Assembly (NCBI GenBank): GCA_012513005.1
Contig: JAAZCZ010000051.1
Span: 1-6,169, forward strand
DNA: 6,169 nucleotides
Reading direction: 5' to 3'
DNA from: Oscillospiraceae bacterium
Lineage (GTDB): Bacteria; Bacillota; Clostridia; Oscillospirales; Oscillospiraceae
A program made the translations under genes and the position numbers. Shown piece by piece: positions 1-6,080 of this stretch. The notes beneath the pieces are model-generated. The model saw only the letters and a list, made by a program, of their open reading frames with translations, made no database searches and was not told the origin of the DNA. The stretch's first letter is position 1. Every line of letters begins with the position of its first letter.

Positions 1-680
1 ATTATCATCCACTCTGGTCTGTTGCCGCTTGTGCGGAATGCCTCGACTACCTCAAGTCTCTTAACAAGCTTTGCCTTCTTTTGGCCGCTTGCATCGTTAA
101 GCTCGATTTTGAGCTGCTCTGAGAGCTTGTCGCAGTCTATTTGGGCAAGCAGCTTCTTGACAGCCTCGGCGCCCATTCCGGCATCGAAGTCGTCTTCATA
201 CTTCTCGCGCATTTCGCGGTATTCATCATCAGTGAGCAGCTGGCAGTATTCCAGCGGTGTATCGCCCGGGTCTGTGACTATATATGCACTGTAATATAAG
301 ACTCTGTCGAGTATGCGGGGGGTGAGGTCGAGAAGCAGACCCATGCGTGAAGGTATGCCCTTAAAGTACCAGATATGTGACACGGGGGCAGCCAGTTCAA
401 TATGACCCATGCGCTCGCGGCGCACCTTGGCTTTTGTGACCTCAACTCCGCAGCGGTCGCATATCTTGCCCTTGTAGCGGATTTTCTTATACTTTCCGCA
501 GTGGCATTCCCAGTCCTTGGAGGGACCGAAAACTCTTTCGCAAAACAGTCCGTCACGCTCGGGTTTGAGTGTTCTGTAGTTTATGGTCTCGGGCTTTGTT
601 ACCTCGCCGTATGACCATGACTTGATCATTTCGGGAGAGGCAATTCCGATTTTTATTGCTTCAAAAGGTGTATAGCTCAT
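1..680 (-). CDS. rpoC: DNA-directed RNA polymerase subunit beta' (RpoC), N-terminal part, cut by window edge
   Basis: This is the largest subunit of RNA polymerase, which with beta forms the active-site cleft. Only the first ~226 codons are present; the frame stays open to base 1, so the 3' end lies outside the window. Translation from ATG at 680-678 begins MSYTPFEAIKIGIASPEMIK. Family landmarks follow in order: KPETINYRTLKPERDGLFCE at about 29-48, and the N-terminal zinc-binding finger with C59, C61, C74 and C77 (WECHCG...CDRCG). Next come VRRERMGHIELAAPVSHIWY (86-105) and FKGIPSRMG (106-114) of the clamp. The visible end, RLEVVEAFRTSGNRPEWM, is also typical. The order and spacing match Bacillus RpoC. 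The start follows the rpoB stop after one base and has an AGGAGG site six bases upstream, so no other start is plausible. It is co-transcribed with rpoB. All four zinc cysteines are intact and there is no frameshift. The identification is secure. Confidence 0.98.
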   Translation of the reverse strand, partial: MSYTPFEAIKIGIASPEMIKSWSYGEVTKPETINYRTLKPERDGLFCERVFGPSKDWECHCGKYKKIRYKGKICDRCGVEVTKAKVRRERMGHIELAAPVSHIWYFKGIPSRMGLLLDLTPRILDRVLYYSAYIVTDPGDTPLEYCQLLTDDEYREMREKYEDDFDAGMGAEAVKKLLAQIDCDKLSEQLKIELNDASGQKKAKLVKRLEVVEAFRTSGNRPEWMI

Positions 681-681
681 A

Positions 682-3600
682 TTATTCCTCCTCCGAATAG
701 TCAGAGTGCGAGCTTCCGCGGGCACTTACACTGTCTGAATCGTTTTCGTCATCTAAGGGCTCGTCTATTGATTCACGCACGCTGTAGCCCTGTCTTTCAA
801 ACTCTTCCTGCTCTGCAACATACTCGTTGCCGATGTCCGGAATGAAGTCATCCTCGGGTTCTGTGTCTTTTAGCTCTATGTCTCCGCCGTCCTTGTCTAA
901 GACACGGACATCAAGGCAAAGTGCCTGCAGTTCCTTGACTAAGACCTTGAATGACTCGGGTACTCCCGGCTGCGGGATGTTAAGACCCTTGACAATGGCT
1001 TCGTAGGTCTTGACCCTGCCTGTTACGTCGTCTGACTTGACTGTTAGAATCTCCTGCAAGGTGTGGGCAGCGCCGTATGCTTCAAGTGCCCAAACCTCCA
1101 TCTCTCCGAAACGCTGGCCGCCGAACTGAGCTTTTCCGCCCAGGGGCTGCTGAGTGACAAGTGAGTAGGGGCCTGTTGAACGGGCGTGGATTTTATCGTC
1201 TACCAAGTGGTGCAGTTTGAGGAAGTAGGCATATCCGACAGTTACATCGTTGTCGAACTTCTCGCCTGTGCGGCCGTCGTAGAGACCGATTTTACCGTCT
1301 TCACGAAGACCTGCAAGCTTGAGTGTGTCGCCTATTGCGTCTTCGTTTGCGCCGTTAAATACCGGGGTTGCGACCTTCCAGCCGAGGGCATGGGCAGCGT
1401 AGCCCAAGTGGACCTCCAAAACCTGACCGATGTTCATTCGTGAGGGAACACCCAGGGGGTTTAGGACTATGTCTAGCGGGGTTCCGTCCGGCATGTAGGG
1501 CATGTCCTCGCGCGGAAGTATGAGCGAAACAACGCCCTTGTTTCCGTGACGACCTGCCATCTTGTCTCCGACAGAGATTTTGCGCTTCTGTGCAATATAT
1601 ACACGGACAACCTGGTTTACACCGGGGCTCATCTCGTCGCCTTCGGATCTTCTGAACACCTTGACATCAACGACAATTCCGCTCTCACCGTGGGGTACTT
1701 TGAGCGAGGTGTCGCGGACTTCGCGGGCTTTCTCACCGAATATTGCACGCAGGAGTCTCTCCTCTGCGGTGAGGTCTGTTTCGCCCTTTGGCGTTACCTT
1801 GCCGACGAGAATATCTCCGCTGCGAACCTCGGCGCCTATGCTGATTATGCCGCGCTCATCGAGATACTTAAGACCGTCGTCACCGACTCCGGGTATGTCT
1901 CTTGTTATCTCTTCTGCGCCCAGCTTTGTGTCACGGGCATCGCACTCGTATTCTTCTATATGTATTGATGTGAAAACATCGTCTGTGACAAGGCGCTCGT
2001 TTATGAGTATTGCGTCCTCATAGTTGTAGCCTTCCCATGTCATAAAGCCTACAAGCACGTTCTTGCCGAGGCTTATTTCGCCCTGGCTTGTTGAGGGTCC
2101 GTCTGCTATGACATCGCCCTTAGAAACCTTGTCACCAACCTCGACATCAGGTCTTTGGTTAATGCAGGTGCCCTGGTTTGAACGGGCAAACTTGATTAGC
2201 TTGTAGTCTCTTCTCTCGCCTTCGTCTTCTCTAATAGTTATATTTGTTGCAGATACACGCTCAACGGTTCCGCTGTTTTCGGCTATTACAGTAACTCCGG
2301 AGTCAACGGCGCATTTGTGCTCTATTCCGGTTGCAACAATGGGTGCCTCTGTTGTGAGCAGAGGAACTGCCTGACGCTGCATGTTAGCACCCATGAGAGC
2401 ACGGTTAGCGTCGTCGTTTTCCAAAAATGGTATCATGGCTGTTGCAATCGAGACCATCATGTGGGGAGAAACGTCCATGTAGTCAACCTCTTCGCGGTCG
2501 ACTTCAATAATTTCGTCTCTGTGACGGCAGGTCACACGCTCTGCTATGATGCAGCCGTTTTCGTCCAGCGGCTCTGTTGCCTGAGCTACTATAAACTCAT
2601 CCTCAACATCAGCTGTCATATATTCAACTTCTTCGGATACATAGCAGTCTCCGTTTCTGACTGCTCTGAACGGTGTCTCCAAAAAGCCGTATTTGTTGAC
2701 TCTGGCATAGGTTGCAAGATAGCTAATTAGTCCGATGTTGGGACCTTCCGGTGTCTCTATGGGGCACATACGACCGTAGTGGCTGTAGTGTACGTCACGG
2801 ACATCGAAGTTGGCACGCTCTCTTGAGAGACCGCCGGGTCCGAGTGCAGACAGTCTGCGCTTGTGTGTGAGCTCTGCTAAGGGGTTTGTCTGATCCATAA
2901 ACTGAGACAGCGGTGATGAACCGAAAAACTCTTTAATAGCAGCTGTTACGGGTCTTATATTGATAAGGCTCTGAGGAGTGACTATATCGAGATCCTGCAA
3001 GGTCATGCGCTCGCGGATAACTCTCTCCATTCTGGAAAAGCCGATTCTAAACTGGTTTTGAAGCAGCTCACCCACGCTTCTGACGCGGCGGTTTCCAAGA
3101 TGATCTATATCGTCACGTGTGCCTATTCCGTAGGCAAGGCAGCAGAGATAATTTACTGTTGAGAAAATATCATCTACTGTCACATGCATCGGGATTAGTG
3201 TCTCTAAGTTGTCTTTTATTGCTCTTTTTAGTTCTTCGCCCGAGCCATGCTGCTCTAATAATCCGCGAAGGACAATGTAGTGCACCTTTTCGTCTATTCC
3301 GAGATCTGCAGGGTCAAAATCAATAAATCTGTCTATCTTAACCATTCCGTTAGAGAAAACTCTGACGGGTTTATCGGCTGTTTGGATAAATACCTGCAAG
3401 ACTCCGCAATCCTCTATTGCTTCTGCCTTTTCGCGAGTTAAAACCTCACCGGCATCAGCGATAACTTCGCCTGTCAGCGGATCTGCGACGGGAGAAGCCA
3501 GTGCGTGACCGGTTATTCTTCTGGCTAGGGCAAGCTTTTTGTTGAGCTTATAGCGACCTACCTTGAACAGATCGTATCTTGCTCTTTCGAAAAACATGCC

Positions 3601-4425
3601 GTCAAACAGTGTCTCGGCGCTCTCGATAGTCGGAGGATCGCCGGGGCGCATTTTCTTATAAAGCTCAAGCAAGGCTTCCTCGCGGGAAAGATCTGCTTCT
3701 TTTTCTAAGGCTGCAACAATGCGCACATCCTCGCTGAACACCTCTTTGAGCTGCTCGGCTGTTGTGCAGCCTGCTGCCGGGTGGTCTAGGCAGGATAGCC
3801 ATGTATGCGGGCGCTCGGGGTTATAGTTGCCTAAGGCTTTGAGCAGGAGTGTGACGGGCATCTTGCGGTTTTTGTCTATGCGGACATAGAGCACATCGTT
3901 TGCATCCGTCTCATACTCAAGCCATGCACCGTGATAAGGAATCAGGGTGGCACTGTAGATGGAGTTGTAGTTTTTGTCGGTGTTTACATCGTAGTAAGCT
4001 CCGGGGGAGCGAACTATTTGAGAGACAACAACACGCTCGGCACCGTTAATGATAAAGGTACCGCCCTTGGTCATGAGCGGGAAATCGCCCATAAAGACCT
4101 CTTGCTCCTTAATCTCTTCCGTTTCCTTGTTGCGCAGACGAACGCTTACCCTAAGGGGAGCTGCGTAGGTTGTTTCCCTTGTCTTGCACTCCTCTTCGGT
4201 GTACTTGGGATGCTCGTCCATTTTGTAGTCGATGAAGCTAAGCTCCAGGTTGCCTGAAAAGTCTGTTACGGTGTCGACATCTTTGAACACCTCGCGCAGG
4301 CCCTCTTCCAGAAACAGCTTGTATGAGCGTTTCTGAATCTCGAGTAAATTCAGCATTTCCTGAATTTCCGTTCCCCTCGCATAGGTCTTTCTGATAGTCT
4401 TGCCGCAGCTAATGTCTCTTGGCAT
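682..4425 (-). CDS. rpoB: DNA-directed RNA polymerase subunit beta (RpoB), complete
   Basis: This is the second-largest subunit of RNA polymerase, which forms the active site with beta' and is the rifampicin target. It has 1247 residues, slightly longer than the roughly 1190 of Bacillus. Landmarks in order: GDFPLMTKGGTFIINGAERV (113-132); beta lobe to about 440; DDIDHLGNRRVRSVGELLQNQF (438-459); rifampicin cluster GSSPLSQFMDQTNPLAELTH from 502, with D511, H521 and S526 in the sensitive-type state; GRMCPIETPEGPNIGLI (551-567); NDDANRALMGANMQRQAVPL (670-689); GDKMAGRHGNKG (953-964) with active-site lysines K955 and K963; GPYSLVTQQPLGGKAQFGGQ (1085-1104); and the C-terminal clamp part through about 1180. 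An acidic, serine-rich tail (about 1184-1247) follows. ATG at 4425 lies nine bases from AAGGAG (4440-4435). An in-frame TTG one codon earlier (4428) is possible but less likely. A roughly 20-residue stretch at 200-220 seems extra relative to Bacillus. Confidence 0.98.
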   Translation of the reverse strand: MPRDISCGKTIRKTYARGTEIQEMLNLLEIQKRSYKLFLEEGLREVFKDVDTVTDFSGNLELSFIDYKMDEHPKYTEEECKTRETTYAAPLRVSVRLRNKETEEIKEQEVFMGDFPLMTKGGTFIINGAERVVVSQIVRSPGAYYDVNTDKNYNSIYSATLIPYHGAWLEYETDANDVLYVRIDKNRKMPVTLLLKALGNYNPERPHTWLSCLDHPAAGCTTAEQLKEVFSEDVRIVAALEKEADLSREEALLELYKKMRPGDPPTIESAETLFDGMFFERARYDLFKVGRYKLNKKLALARRITGHALASPVADPLTGEVIADAGEVLTREKAEAIEDCGVLQVFIQTADKPVRVFSNGMVKIDRFIDFDPADLGIDEKVHYIVLRGLLEQHGSGEELKRAIKDNLETLIPMHVTVDDIFSTVNYLCCLAYGIGTRDDIDHLGNRRVRSVGELLQNQFRIGFSRMERVIRERMTLQDLDIVTPQSLINIRPVTAAIKEFFGSSPLSQFMDQTNPLAELTHKRRLSALGPGGLSRERANFDVRDVHYSHYGRMCPIETPEGPNIGLISYLATYARVNKYGFLETPFRAVRNGDCYVSEEVEYMTADVEDEFIVAQATEPLDENGCIIAERVTCRHRDEIIEVDREEVDYMDVSPHMMVSIATAMIPFLENDDANRALMGANMQRQAVPLLTTEAPIVATGIEHKCAVDSGVTVIAENSGTVERVSATNITIREDEGERRDYKLIKFARSNQGTCINQRPDVEVGDKVSKGDVIADGPSTSQGEISLGKNVLVGFMTWEGYNYEDAILINERLVTDDVFTSIHIEEYECDARDTKLGAEEITRDIPGVGDDGLKYLDERGIISIGAEVRSGDILVGKVTPKGETDLTAEERLLRAIFGEKAREVRDTSLKVPHGESGIVVDVKVFRRSEGDEMSPGVNQVVRVYIAQKRKISVGDKMAGRHGNKGVVSLILPREDMPYMPDGTPLDIVLNPLGVPSRMNIGQVLEVHLGYAAHALGWKVATPVFNGANEDAIGDTLKLAGLREDGKIGLYDGRTGEKFDNDVTVGYAYFLKLHHLVDDKIHARSTGPYSLVTQQPLGGKAQFGGQRFGEMEVWALEAYGAAHTLQEILTVKSDDVTGRVKTYEAIVKGLNIPQPGVPESFKVLVKELQALCLDVRVLDKDGGDIELKDTEPEDDFIPDIGNEYVAEQEEFERQGYSVRESIDEPLDDENDSDSVSARGSSHSDYSEEE
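687..692 (-). promoter_or_regulatory. rpoC ribosome binding site inside the end of rpoB
   Basis: On the minus strand the bases read AGGAGG, six bases (AATAAT) before the rpoC ATG at 680. The site is formed by the last glutamate codons of rpoB (GAG GAG GAA), and the rpoB TAA (684-682) falls in the spacer. Ribosomes ending rpoB therefore stop on the rpoC start region, which implies translational coupling and near-equal beta and beta' synthesis. The coupling is inferred; the sequence arrangement is seen directly. Confidence 0.9.
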
Positions 4426-4434
4426 CAATGCACA

Positions 4435-4440
4435 CTCCTT
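4435..4440 (-). promoter_or_regulatory. rpoB ribosome binding site
   Basis: Minus-strand AAGGAG lies nine bases before the ATG at 4425 and six bases before the in-frame TTG at 4428. The spacing and the stronger start codon favour ATG at 4425. Confidence 0.8.
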
Positions 4441-4493
4441 GTTTTGGTATCTCGGAACACCCGGGTGGGTTGGTAGTTTTTGACCACAACATA

Positions 4494-4521
4494 TTGCTTT
4501 TACTTGGAATTCTGCTACAAT
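4494..4521 (+). promoter_or_regulatory. Predicted extended -10 promoter for the membrane glycosyltransferase gene
   Basis: The plus strand has TTGCTT (4494-4499), a 16-base spacer, then TACAAT (4516-4521). TGC directly before the -10 box makes an extended -10 element. The -10 is one mismatch from consensus and the -35 is weak (three of six). The expected start is about 4528. I found no better rightward promoter between here and the gene. The start faces the rpoB promoter, and the two transcripts would overlap for about 40 bases. Confidence 0.55.
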
Positions 4522-4541
4522 AAAACTGAACTTGGGGTGGT

Positions 4542-4619
4542 ATGCCGTGTCGCAAAAATTACGTAAAGCACTGGATTATATCACGCGTTACATATATGTG
4601 TCAAGAAACAATTTGTTAA
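4542..4619 (+). CDS. Possible 25-codon leader peptide upstream of the terminator (speculative)
   Basis: A short open frame runs from ATG at 4542 to TAA at 4617-4619. It begins MPCRKNYVKHWIIS and ends ETIC, giving 25 basic and cysteine-containing residues. A G-rich stretch (GGGGTGG, 4534-4540) just ahead could act as a weak ribosome binding site. It starts about 14 bases after the predicted rightward transcription start and stops six bases before the terminator stem, as leader peptides of attenuators do. Against it: it overlaps the rpoB promoter on the other strand, which constrains the same bases; it has no run of one amino acid's codons; and I see no clear anti-terminator. A frame this short may arise by chance. 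It matches no family that I recognise. Confidence 0.2.
   Translation: MPCRKNYVKHWIISRVTYMCQETIC
4575..4604 (-). promoter_or_regulatory. Sigma-A promoter of rpoB-rpoC
   Basis: On the minus strand there is TTGACA (4604-4599), an 18-base spacer, then TATAAT (4580-4575). Both hexamers match the consensus perfectly, and a TG extended -10 element (TGA before TATAAT) is also present. Transcription should start near 4568, giving an rpoB leader of about 140 bases. No rplL gene lies upstream on this strand, so this is probably the main promoter for rpoBC here. The spacer contains the palindrome ACATATATGT (4590-4599), which touches the -35 box, and TTACGTAA (4559-4566) sits near the expected start site. 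Either could be a protein-binding site, but that is not shown. Confidence 0.9.
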
Positions 4620-4625
4620 TTATTC

Positions 4626-4651
4626 GGCGGGACTGTCTCCCGTCCTTTTTT
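4626..4651 (+). terminator. Intrinsic terminator in the leader of the glycosyltransferase gene
   Basis: The plus strand shows a seven-pair stem, GGCGGGA (4626-4632) with TCCCGTC (4638-4644), including one G-U pair and a five-base loop. A run of six T follows (4646-4651). It works only for rightward transcription; leftward there is no T run after the stem. It lies between the predicted rightward promoter and the ATG at 4684, so most rightward transcripts would stop before the gene unless read through. This suggests attenuation, though the controlling signal is not visible. Confidence 0.7.
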
Positions 4652-4673
4652 ATTTGGAGATATAACGGATTTT

Positions 4674-4679
4674 GGAGGA
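4674..4679 (+). promoter_or_regulatory. Ribosome binding site deciding the glycosyltransferase start
   Basis: GGAGGA lies four bases before the ATG at 4684. An in-frame TTG at 4672 overlaps this site and would place the Shine-Dalgarno bases inside the coding sequence, so ATG at 4684 is the better start. Confidence 0.8.
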
Positions 4680-4683
4680 ATTT

Positions 4684-5976
4684 ATGCAAATCGCTGTTGT
4701 CCTGATTTTTATGGCTGTTGCGGGGCTTGCACTTGCCATTGCTTTTCATTCCGGATATATAAAAAATAAGACGCAGGCGATTGTTGCTGTTTTGGGTATC
4801 GTCTGCGCTTTTGGGCTGCGCTTTATTATGATGAATCATGTGACTTTGGATTACACCGATTTTTTGAGTCGCTGGCTTTTACATTTTAGAGAAAACGGCG
4901 GTTTTTTGGCTATTCCTACATACCGGGGTAACTACAATGTTCCCTATATTTATTTTCTCTCGCTTATATCCGGCTCGAATTTATACGGGCTGCATTTAAT
5001 CAAGCTCTTTTCGATTTTCTTTGATGTCATTTTAGCTTGGGGCTGCGCCTTGACTGTCGGGCTTTTTAAGAAATCTCCCGCTTACGGGCTGGCTACCTTC
5101 CTTTCGGTCTTGCTTTTGCCCACCGTTATACTAAACGGGGCTGCCTGGGGGCAGTGCGACAGTGTTTATGTTGCTTTTGCTGTTTTTTCCGTTTATTTTG
5201 CACTTTCTAAAAGACCTGAGCTGTCTGTCGCCTTTATTGCTCTTTCGTTTGCCTTTAAGCTTCAGGCTGTTTTTATTATGCCTGTTTTTGCCGTTTTTCT
5301 CTTTACCGGCAGAATAAAATTTAGGCATATATTTATTTTCCCGGCAACTTACTTATTATTGGTTTTGCCGGCTGTTTTGCTCGGAAAACCTCTGATTGAC
5401 ACTATCACCTTGTATTTTACCCAGCTTGATACTGTGGGCGGCGGATATAACTACAACTCCCCCTCCGTTTTCGCGTTTTTCAGGGGTCCTGCAGTGCAGG
5501 CTGTTTCATTTTTGTTTATACTCATTTGCGCAAATTTAACTGCCTTGGTTATTTATTTAGCCTCTAAAAACGGCAAAAAAACTTCGGATCTTACTCTGCT
5601 CACGGCAGCTGCTCTTTTTTCTGTTTTAGTGCCCTTTATTCTGCCGCACATGCACGACAGGTATTTTTTTCCGGCTGATATAATGACCTTAATCTATGCC
5701 TTTGTCTTGCCTGAGTTTTTTGCGCTGCCTGTGCTATCTCAGTTTGCATCCCTGCTCGGCTATCATGCATACTTAAAGCGAAGGTATTTCCTGCCCATGC
5801 ACTACGGGGCTTTTATCCTTGTTTTTGTTATCGCATCTCTATTTGTATCCCTTTGTTTTATGAGCAGAGCAGACCGTTTGAGCTACCTGTTTTCTCTGGG
5901 AGAAGATGGCGATCTTAGCGGTAGCGAAAGTCGCCCCGTTGCCGCTGCTGCATCTGACACTGATACGCAGGTTTAA
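4684..5976 (+). CDS. Gpi18-like (GT-C fold) membrane mannosyltransferase family protein
   Basis: This is an integral membrane protein of 430 residues with about ten to eleven predicted membrane segments, roughly at 2-21, 30-50, 103-127, 133-152, 160-175, 180-207, 214-233, 270-294, 303-321, 328-350 and 372-394. It resembles the bacterial family related to eukaryotic Gpi18 (COG5542 type), which are GT-C enzymes that use lipid-linked sugars on the outer face of the membrane. Matching features: an acidic pair in the first extracytoplasmic loop (DYTDFLSRW, D56 and D59, the expected catalytic position); WGQCDS (155-160); FAFKLQA (189-195); and HMHDRYFFPAD (322-332). The sugar and acceptor cannot be told from sequence. 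The polar tail (395-430) ends in an Ala/Asp/Thr-rich stretch and is probably not enzymatic. The gene stands alone between rpoBC and a tRNA, so context does not suggest a pathway. No clear terminator follows it. Family assignment is fairly firm; activity is inferred. Confidence 0.8.
   Translation: MQIAVVLIFMAVAGLALAIAFHSGYIKNKTQAIVAVLGIVCAFGLRFIMMNHVTLDYTDFLSRWLLHFRENGGFLAIPTYRGNYNVPYIYFLSLISGSNLYGLHLIKLFSIFFDVILAWGCALTVGLFKKSPAYGLATFLSVLLLPTVILNGAAWGQCDSVYVAFAVFSVYFALSKRPELSVAFIALSFAFKLQAVFIMPVFAVFLFTGRIKFRHIFIFPATYLLLVLPAVLLGKPLIDTITLYFTQLDTVGGGYNYNSPSVFAFFRGPAVQAVSFLFILICANLTALVIYLASKNGKKTSDLTLLTAAALFSVLVPFILPHMHDRYFFPADIMTLIYAFVLPEFFALPVLSQFASLLGYHAYLKRRYFLPMHYGAFILVFVIASLFVSLCFMSRADRLSYLFSLGEDGDLSGSESRPVAAAASDTDTQV
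5908..5935 (+). other. Imperfect hairpin in the last codons of the glycosyltransferase gene
   Basis: GGCGA (5908-5912) pairs with TCGCC (5931-5935), and CTT (5914-5916) pairs with AAG (5928-5930). One base is bulged, and a small inner GC/GC stem caps the structure. No T run follows, so it is not an intrinsic terminator. It could be a chance fold or could stabilise the mRNA end. Confidence 0.3.
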
Positions 5977-6025
5977 GAGAATAGTAATAGAATTGGGCAA
6001 AGGCTTATATTTTGACTTAAAACTA

Positions 6026-6053
6026 TTGACAAGTGCTTTGTTTCTGTTATAAT
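6026..6053 (+). promoter_or_regulatory. Sigma-A promoter of the tRNA-Leu gene
   Basis: TTGACA (6026-6031), a 16-base spacer and TATAAT (6048-6053) match the consensus at all twelve hexamer positions. A TG extended -10 element lies at 6045-6046. The expected start is near 6060, about 20 bases before the mature tRNA 5' end. The space between the glycosyltransferase stop and this promoter (5977-6025) is A/T-rich and shows no gene or terminator. Confidence 0.9.
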
Positions 6054-6080
6054 TGCTTTTGCGCTTTATCCGGCTTTTAT

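Noticed and set aside
22..294. Plus-strand serine-rich frame of 90 codons
   Set aside because: It is the antisense shadow of rpoC and has no ribosome binding site or family resemblance.
278..556. Minus-strand frame of 92 codons beginning MTDCFAKEFSVPPRTGNA
   Set aside because: It is rpoC read in the wrong frame; the true rpoC frame over the same bases gives the intact zinc finger and clamp motifs.
1546..2023. Two long plus-strand open frames (1546-1968 and 1562-2023) opposite rpoB
   Set aside because: They are antisense shadows of a strongly conserved coding region, overlap each other in different frames, and resemble no protein family. The same holds for the other plus-strand frames across 1186-4257.
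4458..4467. Perfect 10-base palindrome CACCCGGGTG in the rpoB leader
   Set aside because: It is a single short palindrome with no second copy nearby. It lies inside the transcribed leader and not over the promoter, so chance is a sufficient explanation.
4534..4550. T-box-like string GGGGTGGTATGCCGTG resembling the GGGTGGTACCGCG anti-terminator motif
   Set aside because: It has two extra bases inside the core (TGGTATGCC rather than TGGTACC), lies at the start of the predicted transcript instead of just before the terminator, and has no room upstream for a T-box stem I with a specifier loop.
4588..4839. Minus-strand frame of 83 codons across the intergenic region and the start of the glycosyltransferase gene
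   Set aside because: It overlaps the leader terminator and the start of the well-supported plus-strand gene, and its composition is that of an antisense shadow (Lys/Asn-rich opposite T-rich membrane codons).
5908..5935. Hairpin near the end of the glycosyltransferase gene as a terminator
   Set aside because: No T run follows the stem, and it lies before the stop codon. It is listed only as a weak structural feature.
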